This document shows positions 1-8,263 of a stretch of DNA of 64,000 nt, one piece after another. The stretch lies in NCBI GenBank assembly GCA_025517525.1, contig JAOPJZ010000001.1:434001-498000 (forward strand). Reading direction: 5' to 3'. A program made the position numbers and the translations under genes. Each line of letters starts with the position of its first letter. Position 1 is the first letter of the stretch. This DNA comes from Natronosalvus hydrolyticus (lineage in GTDB: Archaea; Halobacteriota; Halobacteria; Halobacteriales; Natrialbaceae). A model generated the notes under the pieces. That model ran no database searches and had not been told where the DNA came from. It saw nothing but the letters and a program-made list of their open reading frames with translations.

Positions 1-25
1 TATAAATTGTAGCTGAGGCGCCTTT

Positions 26-1015
26 TCAGTCGTCTTCTGGGGTGAATCCGGTGTCACTGTCCCATTCGAACTTGACACCAGAGAACCCATCTCCACAGGG
101 TGAGCGTTCAGAAATTTCCAGCTCATCTAGCTGATCTTGGTCACCAGGCTGTACATATGCATCTGCGTCTTCTCCTTCCATTTCGACGAACCCGGATTTT
201 TGACCTGGGTCGAAATTGTATACGTACCACTCCCGACCACCCTTGAGCACGATCCGGTCGATCGGGACGTCATCGTCGGATTTCCAACTGAACCCAACTG
301 GCTCGAGTTCGTCGTTGGTCTTGAAGACGATGTTGGAGATGGTGATAATATCTGCCGTTGGAGTGGGGGGAGTGCTTGAACAGAACGCGGCGAAGCTAAT
401 CGCCGTTCGACCATTATCGACGATTTCGGAATCACATTCGGCATCCGCATCGGCGTGGATGACGATCTCGTCGTCCTCGAGCAACTGGTCACCTGCCTCG
501 AGCCCCTTCGTGACGGTGGCAATACCGACACAGATACACTCCCCGACGGGGAGCAAGATGCCGTTTTCTTCGCCGACGAGTGACTGCTCGCGGTTCCCGC
601 CGAGGTAGAAGTCGACGATGTCTTCGTCGTCGTAGTCTTCGTCTAGTTCGAGGCCTTCGGTGATCGATGCATCGATCCAGACACAGACGTCCTGTTTCCC
701 CTGGTTACAGATCTGGAAGACGTTGTCGAACCAGGTGAAGGAATCGGAGTTGATCCCACTACCGAGGTCGTTATCCGAATTTTCGTTCTCGGGCGACATC
801 TCGACGGCGAGATGTCCCGAGTCGTCGATTTCGGTGTAACTCGAGTTGTCGCTATCTGGACAGCCGTCCAGCCCCAAATAAGCGTCCGGGTCCTCGGCTA
901 CTTCGATCTTTACGCGTCGCTGCGACTCGATTCTGGTGAATGCGCCGGAGCCAATGATGGCACTCGCACCGAGACTGCTGCCACCGACCCCGATCAAGAA
1001 TTTTCGTCGTTCCAT
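26..1015 (-). CDS. Secreted DUF1102-type surface protein with extra C-terminal domain
   Basis: The 329-residue product starts with a twin-arginine-like signal (ERRKFL) and a hydrophobic stretch ending in GSGAFTRIES. That pattern resembles SipW-cognate signal peptides of TasA/camelysin-type proteins. The DUF1102-like core (about 35-210) has the FDNVFQICNQGK motif shared with the paralogues at 2151, 6691 and 7233. A second domain (about 215-329) matches almost all of the mature protein encoded at 1309-1815. The protein is very acidic and probably exported. It lies in the cluster with a SipW-type signal peptidase (4936-6081). A TATA-like element lies about 55 nt upstream. Structural role in a surface fibre or matrix is inference; family membership is judged by eye. 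Confidence 0.85.
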   Translation of the reverse strand: MERRKFLIGVGGSSLGASAIIGSGAFTRIESQRRVKIEVAEDPDAYLGLDGCPDSDNSSYTEIDDSGHLAVEMSPENENSDNDLGSGINSDSFTWFDNVFQICNQGKQDVCVWIDASITEGLELDEDYDDEDIVDFYLGGNREQSLVGEENGILLPVGECICVGIATVTKGLEAGDQLLEDDEIVIHADADAECDSEIVDNGRTAISFAAFCSSTPPTPTADIITISNIVFKTNDELEPVGFSWKSDDDVPIDRIVLKGGREWYVYNFDPGQKSGFVEMEGEDADAYVQPGDQDQLDELEISERSPCGDGFSGVKFEWDSDTGFTPEDD

Positions 1016-1067
1016 TGTTTCACGAGCAGTGTCGTGTCGCTGCTCGAGTGAGGCGATGTGATTGTGG

Positions 1068-1082
1068 GGTTTTTATATAGGG
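1068..1082 (-). promoter_or_regulatory. TATA-like promoter element of the DUF1102 gene at 26-1015
   Basis: Read on the minus strand, CTATATAAAAACCCC lies about 55 nt before the ATG at 1015. The gene at 1815 has a very similar A/T core followed by a C-run, suggesting the two are co-expressed. Confidence 0.55.
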
Positions 1083-1308
1083 TTCATGTCGTCTCGACAG
1101 GGCCTCTAAGACGATTTTCAGGGAGTCCGTACCCTTGGGCAAATAGTAATTTCCAATTCTCAAGAATCTAAATGGGGAGCGCGCTGCTTGCCTCAAGAGC
1201 GTAGGAGAATCAAAGCGTTTTGAACCACTTGACTCGAGGTGGTTTACCAGCGTGTGTTTTGGGATGTGGTTCCTTCAATAGCCCATAGTGGTCCACAACC
1301 CATCTTGG

Positions 1309-1815
1309 TTAGTCTTCGAAGCAATCATCTTGTCCAGGATCCCACTCGAACGATTCACCGTCCCAATTAAATTTGACGCTACAGAACCCGTCATCGAATC
1401 CACACGGTGTTTGTGGGCTCTGGTCGTTACCTTCCTCTCCATCTCCACGGTTACCAACGATGTTTGTTCCAGAAGTGCTCCCTGAAACGTCGAAATTGAA
1501 GAACTCCGGTCCGGTTTTCAGGACAACGGTCTGGACGGGAATCTCTCCAGAATCCCATTCGATACCAACGAGATCACCATTTTCGAACTCGTCTGTCGTG
1601 ATACTGAAATCTTCGTGAGTATCTCCCTCCTCGAGGTCTTCGATTGCAATACAGAACGCAACGAAGCTGATCTCTCGTCGATCAATCTCTTCACCATCCA
1701 CCTCGAGTTTCACCCGACGCTGTGATCGAATCGTATCGTAGCTTCCGGTGCCGACCAGTGCACCAGTACCGACGCTTCCAGCCCCAATTGCGGTGAGGAA
1801 TCGACGTCGTTTCAT
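1309..1815 (-). CDS. Short secreted paralogue: signal peptide plus C-terminal domain only
   Basis: The 168-residue product has a Tat-like signal (KRRRFLTAIG) and the SQRRVKLEV segment that follows the signal in the DUF1102 proteins at 26 and 2151. It then goes straight into ISFVAFC and a domain that aligns with residues about 200-329 of the protein at 26-1015 (shared VVLK, FDV/FDP, PCG and VKF.W segments). The central DUF1102 core with ICNQGK is missing, so this looks like an internal-deletion derivative or a stand-alone version of the C-terminal domain. It is probably exported. Function is unknown; a minor component of the same surface structure is possible. Confidence 0.8.
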   Translation of the reverse strand: MKRRRFLTAIGAGSVGTGALVGTGSYDTIRSQRRVKLEVDGEEIDRREISFVAFCIAIEDLEEGDTHEDFSITTDEFENGDLVGIEWDSGEIPVQTVVLKTGPEFFNFDVSGSTSGTNIVGNRGDGEEGNDQSPQTPCGFDDGFCSVKFNWDGESFEWDPGQDDCFED

Positions 1816-1898
1816 CGGCTCATCACCCAGTTTGTGCTCGAGCGAGCCGTCCAGGCACTCGAGTGACGTACTACCATGCTCGAGGAGACACCCTTCGG

Positions 1899-1913
1899 GG
1901 TTTTTTATATGCA
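1899..1913 (-). promoter_or_regulatory. TATA-like promoter element of the gene at 1309-1815
   Basis: The minus strand carries GCATATAAAAAACCCC about 85 nt before the ATG at 1815. It resembles the element at 1068-1082. Confidence 0.5.
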
Positions 1914-2150
1914 GTCCGTGTCACGACGGTAGCCGCTCACAGTAGTTGGGTAACTGGCACATACCAGATGGACAACCGTACCGGTCGCGACGAACGTTCT
2001 GACTGACTCACTGCAGGGACTGGGTGTAGAGACTGCTGGCAGTGTATACACAAGGGGTGGTCCGATGTTCACTCGAGTGACGCGTTCGGGCCTCACGGAA
2101 CGGCAGTCTGTCGGGCAGTGGGGGAACGGACGCGAATACACGTGATACAC

Positions 2151-3170
2151 ATGGAACGACGCAAATTCCTCGTTGGGGTCGGCGGCTCCGCCATCGGTGG
2201 CGGTGCCCTGCTGGGCTCCGGCGCGTTTACGAGAATTCAGTCGCAGCGACGCGTAAAGATCGAAGTGGCAAAGGATCCGGATGCCTATCTCGGTTTGGAC
2301 GGGTGTCCGGATAGTCCGAACTCGAGTTATACGAATATCGACGACTCGGGCCACCTCGAGATCGACATGTCTCCGGAGAACGCTACTGACGCGGGAGGTC
2401 AAGGGGTAAACTCGGATTCGTTCACCTACTTCGACGATGTCTTCCAGATCTGCAACCAGGGCAAGCAGAAAGTCGGGATCTGGATTGATGATGAAGACTG
2501 GCCGATGGTCGATGATGATAACCTGGACGGCGATTACTCCGACTACGATGGCATGCCTCGAGTCGATTTCTACATCGACGGCAACGAGGAAGACTCGATC
2601 GTCGGCGCCGAAAACGCATTCCCGCTCGGGGTCGGACAGTGTGTTTGTATCGGCCTTCGAACCCTGACGAAAGGACTCGAGGAAGAGGACCAGCTTCTCT
2701 CCGATATCGGTGACGAAATCGTCATCAACGCCGATGCGGACAACCTTGGCGACCTTGGAGACCGTGTCGAACCCGACTCGATGTCCGTCACGGGAATGTG
2801 CTCGATGGAGGTGGACGAGCAGGAATACTACCTCTGGCGCGTCTACAACGAAAACAACTTCCCGGTCAACACGCGGTGGGAGTGCGTTGGTCACGAGGCC
2901 GAAGGCGCATTGAACGTGTGTGCTAACGCCACGAGAGGCGACGGCGACGAACCGTGGATTCCAGGCTACTACTTCCTGACTGAGGAGCAGTGTAACCCGA
3001 TTATCCTCTCCACGAACGGAACGGAAGTGGGAAGTAGCGGTATCGATCCGGGCAAGGAATGTGAGGAGTTCGAGATGAATCTCATCAACTACCTCGTTGA
3101 ACAGGAGAACATCGGTAACACTGGCGTGTGTGTTGAAGACGAAGACGACGTGCCCACGACTGCGTATTGA
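2151..3170 (+). CDS. Secreted DUF1102-type surface protein
   Basis: The 339-residue product starts at the ATG giving MERRKFLVGVGG; the upstream GTG at 2118 would bury the signal peptide. The RRKFL motif, GSGAFTRIQ and SQRRVKIEVAKDPDAYLGLD are nearly identical to the protein at 26-1015. The core carries NSDSFTYFDDVFQICNQGK. The C-terminal 120 residues differ from that paralogue and contain several Cys (for example WECVG, NVCAN, EECNP-like and GVCVE segments), so the family mixes one exported core with different C-terminal modules. It is transcribed opposite to its paralogue. The sipW operon downstream is a plausible processing partner. Role in a surface fibre is inferred. Confidence 0.83.
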   Translation: MERRKFLVGVGGSAIGGGALLGSGAFTRIQSQRRVKIEVAKDPDAYLGLDGCPDSPNSSYTNIDDSGHLEIDMSPENATDAGGQGVNSDSFTYFDDVFQICNQGKQKVGIWIDDEDWPMVDDDNLDGDYSDYDGMPRVDFYIDGNEEDSIVGAENAFPLGVGQCVCIGLRTLTKGLEEEDQLLSDIGDEIVINADADNLGDLGDRVEPDSMSVTGMCSMEVDEQEYYLWRVYNENNFPVNTRWECVGHEAEGALNVCANATRGDGDEPWIPGYYFLTEEQCNPIILSTNGTEVGSSGIDPGKECEEFEMNLINYLVEQENIGNTGVCVEDEDDVPTTAY

Positions 3171-3420
3171 GAAAGGATCGTCCCATTCCAATCCGGTTTT
3201 TGACCGGCGTCGAGGCTCGTTCTGGCCACGGAAGCGGTTCGATACGTCTGATTACAAAGGCGTTCCAGGGTCAGGGATCGACCTGCGGTAACACACTCCG
3301 GGAAACGGTTTTTATTTTCCAAGATTTGTCCTCAACGGCCGCGTATTTCTCGAGCATCACGCATTGCACCTCGAGCGTTGGAGACGGGGGACGACGAACA
3401 GTGAACGGTTTGAAAGGTGC

Positions 3421-3603
3421 GACGTCGAGGGCCGCCCGAACTCGCCGAACTCGAGTGTAACTGTCGTCGACCGCAAGGGCCACTCCAGGTCGACATTCCG
3501 CTCTCGAACCCGACCCTCGGTAATGGAAAGAGCACATGTACTCGTGGCCAGCTCGGAATCGTTCACCTAATTCGACAGCGTCTTTGAGCTCTGAAACTGG
3601 GAG
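3421..3603 (+). pseudogene. Remnant of a DUF1102-family gene
   Basis: The plus-strand frame still reads NSPNSSVTVVDRKGH and SSESFT-stop-FDSVFEL-stop-NW. In the intact gene upstream the same positions read DSPNSSYTNIDDSGH and NSDSFTYFDDVFQICNQ. Two sense codons have become stops: TAC to TAA at the Tyr after SFT, and TGC to TGA at the Cys of ICNQ. Signal peptide and C-terminus are lost. The rest of the 3171-3677 gap shows no other gene. Confidence 0.75.
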
Positions 3604-3677
3604 ATGCCTCGTAACCCTAGGAACCGATACAACGGCTCGAAAACCAGGTAACGGTTGAGAGGGTAAATCGGATTCGA

Positions 3678-4886
3678 TCAGTCGTCTTCCTGTGAGACCG
3701 ACTCTTCCTCTGCATTCCCGAGAACGGCCGCCTCCGAAGAGTCGAGCCCTGCTGTTTCGTCAGCGTCGTCGAATTTATCTCGGTCATCCTCGGCCCCTTC
3801 AACCTCCTCCACCACCGACTCGACGGGCTCGTACACGTACAACACGCCATCGTCGACGATCCAGTACGACGGACCGTCCTCGGTCTGCTCTTCGATCACG
3901 CGTTTGTCACAGTCGATGGCCACGTCGACAAGCCCCTCGAGCGAGTCCACACTCACTCGCGGCTTCGTAAAGACCTCGTCCGGGAGGACGCCGCGGGTGA
4001 TCCAGTCGTCGAACTGTTCGCGTTCGTGCTCGCGCTGGACGGCCTCGAGTTCGGCCTGGGAGGGGGCGAGCGAGCCGCGGTATTTTTTCGTCGTCAGGAC
4101 GCCGAGTGCGACGAGAGAAGTGAGCAAGACGACGATCCCACCGGCGGCATCGGTTGGCTCGAACCCTGCGGCCACGTCGTCGTCATCGACGGTTTCGGTG
4201 CGCTCTTCGGCGTAGCGTTCGTTCATCGGCCCGTCGACGCTGTAGGTGTCGCCGTCGGGTTCGACGAGCAGTTCGTATCGATCCCGGTGCTCGACCGACT
4301 CGCCGTCGATGGTTCCCGAAACAGTGACTCGAGCGACGAGCACCGTCTCGATGTCACCCGGTGTACTCCCCAGGCTGGATTCGATTCGGTCCGTCTCGTT
4401 GGCGACCCCGGGCACGTCGACGGTGAAATCGATCGACTGTGCGTCACCGGGCTCGAGCCCCTCGACGCGCTCCTGGGCGACTGGCTCCGTGACTGACCAG
4501 TACTCGTTCCCGTCGCTATCGACGGATCGCACTTCCTGCTCGAGGGTCGTCTGCACGTCGACGTCACCGTCAGCCCCATCGTATCGGTAGTTGAATTCGC
4601 CCTCGAGTTCGGGCATCAGTCGCGTGTAGTAGAGCTGCTGGTTCGTCAGTTCTTCACCCACCTCGAACACCGGATTCGGTGTCTGGACGGTAGCACTGTG
4701 CTGGTACCCACCCGTCGTCGACCAGACCTCCACGGTTCGCTGGTCGGCGGGCTCGGGCTCGGCGGCGTAGGCCGAGTAGGTCATCCAGCCGCCGAAGGCA
4801 CTCAGGGCGAGTAACACGACGACGACGAGGACGAACCACTGATCGAGCGCGGCCCGTGCTCTAATCCCTGCGCGGTCGCTGTTCAT
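3678..4886 (-). CDS. DUF5305-type membrane protein, partner of SipW-type peptidase
   Basis: The 402-residue product begins at the ATG giving MNSDRAG; the TTG two codons upstream is less likely. There is one N-terminal membrane segment (about 18-40) and an extracytoplasmic beta-rich region (about 45-235). A second membrane segment follows near 250-270 (GGIVVLLTSLVALGVL). The acidic cytoplasmic tail has a YWIVDDGVLYVYEP segment. This layout matches the haloarchaeal DUF5305 family. It lies 49 nt downstream of the signal peptidase gene on the same strand, so the two are probably one operon. It may be an assembly or anchoring factor for the exported DUF1102 proteins; that is inference. Confidence 0.8.
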   Translation of the reverse strand: MNSDRAGIRARAALDQWFVLVVVVLLALSAFGGWMTYSAYAAEPEPADQRTVEVWSTTGGYQHSATVQTPNPVFEVGEELTNQQLYYTRLMPELEGEFNYRYDGADGDVDVQTTLEQEVRSVDSDGNEYWSVTEPVAQERVEGLEPGDAQSIDFTVDVPGVANETDRIESSLGSTPGDIETVLVARVTVSGTIDGESVEHRDRYELLVEPDGDTYSVDGPMNERYAEERTETVDDDDVAAGFEPTDAAGGIVVLLTSLVALGVLTTKKYRGSLAPSQAELEAVQREHEREQFDDWITRGVLPDEVFTKPRVSVDSLEGLVDVAIDCDKRVIEEQTEDGPSYWIVDDGVLYVYEPVESVVEEVEGAEDDRDKFDDADETAGLDSSEAAVLGNAEEESVSQEDD

Positions 4887-4935
4887 AGCCAATACCCCCC
4901 GAATCGATGTTTCGAAGTTATCGTGTACATTGGAG

Positions 4936-6081
4936 TCACCTCAGGAAGCCGGTGGGACTCGAGCGTCGCCGCTCTCTGGTTCGAATCGCGCCGGTCCCGA
5001 TCAGCAGCGCGAACGGCAGGACGAAAATGCCAACAGTGACCGCCGTGACGGCGGCCGCCGCGAGCCACGGATGTATCGCGTGCAGGCCGACGATGACGGG
5101 CGTCGGCAACACCGCAAAGTAGCGGTACTCCGCGAACGAGCGCAGGTAGTAGCCGGTTTCGGGCGGCGCCGTCACGCTCACCGTGGCGTTGAATCCGTCG
5201 CCTCGCTCGAGACGAGTCGACTCGGCGTCGACGTCGATCCCATCACTTGCCGGCTCGACGACGGTGACGACGGGGACGGGGCCGTTATGGGCGATTTCGT
5301 AGGTTCTGTCGTCGGTTTCGCCGGCGGGAATCACGTGTGACGCCCCGGAGTCGTACTCGCTACTGACGAAACCGACCTCGGTCGAGCCGGACATGGCGAT
5401 CATCGTCCCCACCGTGACCAGGCAGATCACCAGCCCCATGGCGAGGACAACCCGTTTGGCGTTGAACACGTTCTGGCGTGACCGGCGACGGCTTCGGGAG
5501 CGAGTGGCCACCCCCGAGCGGTCCAGAAAGGCCGCGATGGCCAGCACGGCGATTCCGAATCCAAACAGGAGATACGAAGTGCCGAACGAGCCAAGGAGTG
5601 CGCCGGTGCCGAGGGTCGAAGCCAGCCGGAATTGCAGCGATTCGACCCCGGATTCGACACCCATGACGGCCGTTCCCAGGTGTGGGATGGTGACGACCTG
5701 GCCGTTGACCTGCAAGGCCTTGGCAACGACCTGGCCGTCGGTCACCGGTGGCTCGCCGCTGTCCTGGTCGGTGACCATGTTCGCGTCACCTCTCGTGACG
5801 TAGCCGCCCGAACTGCTCCCGACGACGCGATGGGTTGTTAGTCCGCCGCCGTCGATCTCCTGAGCGTCGTAAACGACGACGTCGCCCGATTCAACCGGGC
5901 CGGCGACGGCGGTCGGGATGGCGATGAAACCATCTCCCTCGTCGATGGTCGGCTCCATACTCCCCGTCTCGACGTAGGACAGCAGTATCGGCTGTCCGAG
6001 TATCGAGCCAAACACCAGCAACGAGACGACGACGACGGCAAGTGCCGTTCCGCACAGTGTGAGCAGTCGGCGCCCGTCCAT
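4936..6081 (-). CDS. sipW: SipW-type (ER-type) signal peptidase I with extracytoplasmic extension
   Basis: The 381-residue product starts at MDGRRLL. A membrane segment (about 7-30) precedes the catalytic SMEPT box with Ser41. His84 in TTHRVVG replaces the Lys of bacterial LepB, and Asp99 lies in TRGDAN; this is the Ser/His arrangement of archaeal, ER and SipW enzymes. Residues after about 150 add more membrane segments around an extracytoplasmic beta-type domain (about 235-310), much longer than a minimal signal peptidase. It probably cleaves signal peptides of the neighbouring DUF1102 proteins, as SipW does for TasA in Bacillus. It heads the operon with the DUF5305 gene. Confidence 0.85.
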   Translation of the reverse strand: MDGRRLLTLCGTALAVVVVSLLVFGSILGQPILLSYVETGSMEPTIDEGDGFIAIPTAVAGPVESGDVVVYDAQEIDGGGLTTHRVVGSSSGGYVTRGDANMVTDQDSGEPPVTDGQVVAKALQVNGQVVTIPHLGTAVMGVESGVESLQFRLASTLGTGALLGSFGTSYLLFGFGIAVLAIAAFLDRSGVATRSRSRRRSRQNVFNAKRVVLAMGLVICLVTVGTMIAMSGSTEVGFVSSEYDSGASHVIPAGETDDRTYEIAHNGPVPVVTVVEPASDGIDVDAESTRLERGDGFNATVSVTAPPETGYYLRSFAEYRYFAVLPTPVIVGLHAIHPWLAAAAVTAVTVGIFVLPFALLIGTGAIRTRERRRSSPTGFLR

Positions 6082-6575
6082 CAGCGCCACCTCTCGAGAC
6101 CCAACCACGTGTCCACTGTTTCACACTCTCCATTCGAGTCACGTCGGCGGTTTCGACCGCTGTCAGGTGGTCCACGTGACGAGTGTCCAGTGGGCGTAGT
6201 AACTGACTCGCCAGGTTTGCTGGCGGCGCTCCCATACTGACTCGCGTGTGCACGGACGGAGCTGACACTCATCTCATCGAATCGCTGGAACTCGAGAAGC
6301 GAGACACTCGAGTCCGCTACGATAGCCATCGGTTTCACAGTCGAGCGAGTCACACTCGAGGTCGGGTCGGCTACCGACCTTAGTAATGAGTGACTGTCAA
6401 CAGGTAGTGACTGTCTTCGAAGCCGAATCGTTTTGAAAAGGAGGGCTGAAACAGTTTCGCACGGTTTTCTCTGGCCGGAGCCCAATGCCGCCCACCACGC
6501 CATCCACACGGGTGACCGATTCGGTAACGGAACGACGAGGGAATCCTCGATGCACGAGAGTGCGGGTTTCTGTCG

Positions 6576-6652
6576 TCACTGAGTATTGGTGAGTACCGAT
6601 GTCACTGAGCATTGGTGAGTACCGATGTCACTGAGTATTGGTGAGTACCGAT
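6576..6652. repeat. Three tandem 26-bp repeats
   Basis: The unit TCACTGAGTATTGGTGAGTA plus CCGATG occurs at 6576-6601, 6602-6627 and 6628-6652; copy 2 has one T-to-C change. The repeats lie in the 609-bp gap between the sipW operon and the gene ending at 6691. They could be a regulator-binding array or simple duplication. The rest of the gap (6082-6575) shows no credible gene. Confidence 0.85.
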
Positions 6653-6690
6653 CCAGTAGTGGCTCACCAGGGAGAGGCCAGTGAACCTTA

Positions 6691-7236
6691 TTAGCTCTCG
6701 CGTTCGCTTCGGACGTACACCTCCTCGAGCAACGTGGTTTCCCCGGATATCCCCATCGTTCTAGTCATGATGCCGACGGTGAGGCAGCTATCCGGCTCGA
6801 GGGTTGTGGCCTGTTTGGGCGTATCAATCGTGTTTCCAAGGTCGCCATCCATGTAGAATCGAACGGCTGGCTCTCCACGGTCGTTCGTCGGAGGGTCGGC
6901 GTCGATCCAGACGGTCGCGGCCTCCTTCCCTCGGTTACAGATGAAAAACCCGTCGTGGCGAAACGAGACCGAATCCGAGTTGAACCGCTCGAGGTCGCCT
7001 TTCGGCATCGAGAGTTCGATCTCGGTCTGTTTGGGTTCGGTTTCACCAGGGGGTGATTCCTGTTCATCGCCGCGAATGTCATAGACCGACGTGTCGTCGT
7101 CGTCCGATTGCACCGTCGGTCCGGACCCGTCGGACCACCCGGCCATCGCCCCAAGCCCGACGACGCCGAGTCCGAGGCCGACGCCACCGAGTGTGGCGAG
7201 CAGCTGTCGGCGAGTGAGCGGGGGTTCGTCGGTCAT
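6691..7236 (-). CDS. Exported DUF1102-like protein, short form
   Basis: The 181-residue product has a Tat-like signal (TRRQLLATLGG) and one hydrophobic segment. A charged linker precedes a compact DUF1102-like core with FFICNRGKEAATVWID and VRFYMDG, matching the segments ICNQGK and VDFYLGG of the longer paralogues. It lacks the GSGAFTR end of the signal seen in the other members. Its ATG overlaps the TGA of the upstream paralogue (ATGA at 7233-7236), so the two are translationally coupled. Co-production of two related exported subunits fits a paired major and minor component, but function is unproven. Confidence 0.78.
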   Translation of the reverse strand: MTDEPPLTRRQLLATLGGVGLGLGVVGLGAMAGWSDGSGPTVQSDDDDTSVYDIRGDEQESPPGETEPKQTEIELSMPKGDLERFNSDSVSFRHDGFFICNRGKEAATVWIDADPPTNDRGEPAVRFYMDGDLGNTIDTPKQATTLEPDSCLTVGIMTRTMGISGETTLLEEVYVRSERES

Positions 7237-7850
7237 GGTCCGTTCAACACCCAGTCGTCGGGGTCCTTATCGGTCAGCTCGACGGCCTCGAGCAGCTTTT
7301 TCGGCCGGGTCTCTTTGCCGAACGCGCTTTTGGCCACGGCGATGATGATGACCTTATCGAGTAGCTGTTGTGGCGCTTTGATGCTCTTCGTGTGCGTGAA
7401 CAGACCGACTTCGAGACACTCGCTCACCTCGAGGGTCTGTCCACCGATAACCTCGTAGCCAGTGCCGTGATCACCGTGATAGAACGTGACGCGGTCGGGC
7501 TCCGGACCGGATTTCAGGATGAATATTTTCGCGGCTTCTTTCCCCTGGTTACAGATGTGAAAGAGGTTATCGAACCAGGAGGTCGAATCGGAGTTGACAC
7601 CGACGCCGCCACCCTCTGTGGGATTTTTCCGGTCCATGCGGATACGAAGGTGGTTCTTTCGGTCGTAATCGACGAAGCTCCGATTCGGTCCGTCGCTCCG
7701 TTTGAGGCCGAGATAGGCGTCCCGGTCGTGGGCGACGCTGATCTTTGCTGAGCGTTTCGAGACGACACCGGTGAACGCACCGGTGCCGATGAGCGCTGTC
7801 GCCCCGATGGCCGCGCTCCCAGAGCCGAGCAGGAAGTGTCTTCGGTTCAT
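7233..7850 (-). CDS. Secreted DUF1102-type surface protein
   Basis: The 205-residue product starts at MNRRHFLLGSG; an upstream in-frame Met at 7916 would add 22 non-signal residues. It has a Tat-like signal, GTGAFTGVVS before the mature region, then DRDAYLGL and WFDNLFHICNQGKEAA, the hallmarks of the family in this cluster. It has only the DUF1102 core, with no C-terminal extra domain. It is the first gene of a two-gene operon with the next paralogue (ATGA overlap). Export and assembly with SipW/DUF5305 are inferred from the neighbourhood. Confidence 0.83.
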   Translation of the reverse strand: MNRRHFLLGSGSAAIGATALIGTGAFTGVVSKRSAKISVAHDRDAYLGLKRSDGPNRSFVDYDRKNHLRIRMDRKNPTEGGGVGVNSDSTSWFDNLFHICNQGKEAAKIFILKSGPEPDRVTFYHGDHGTGYEVIGGQTLEVSECLEVGLFTHTKSIKAPQQLLDKVIIIAVAKSAFGKETRPKKLLEAVELTDKDPDDWVLNGP

Positions 7851-8263
7851 GAGTGGATGGCACGTTGTCGGTCGACCGAACGAGCAGCGGTCGCCAACAC
7901 GCTTGCAGTCATCCACATCATGACATGGTTTGTGTATGCACCCCGAGCAATACTGTCAGTCGTTGCCTGATACTACCACATCCGGGGATGACACGTCGAA
8001 GGCGGACATTTACCGTCTCTCGAGGGTTGCCGTCGCTGCTTCTCATACTTCGTTGTCGGTCCAGTTCCTGTGTGTGCGGAGGAATAGAATCGGGCCGTTA
8101 AAACCATCAAACCCGGATTTTCAGCCGAAAACCTTGTAGACGATTCGATACGCGAACGGGTATGGGCGCCCTGTTATTGGTTCGGTGCCGCGTTACGGTT
8201 CCTACGTCCTGATTACTTAATGGTGGTATTCGTGACGTTCCGGCCAGGGGATACGTGGATCAT

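Noticed and set aside
1905..3191. 428-residue open frame on the minus strand
   Set aside because: It is antisense to the DUF1102 gene at 2151, which has a signal peptide and paralogues. The minus frame lacks any family motif.
6081..6612. Two minus-strand frames upstream of sipW
   Set aside because: They contain Ser/Thr/Arg-rich sequence with no motif and overlap the iteron gap. They look like shadow frames.
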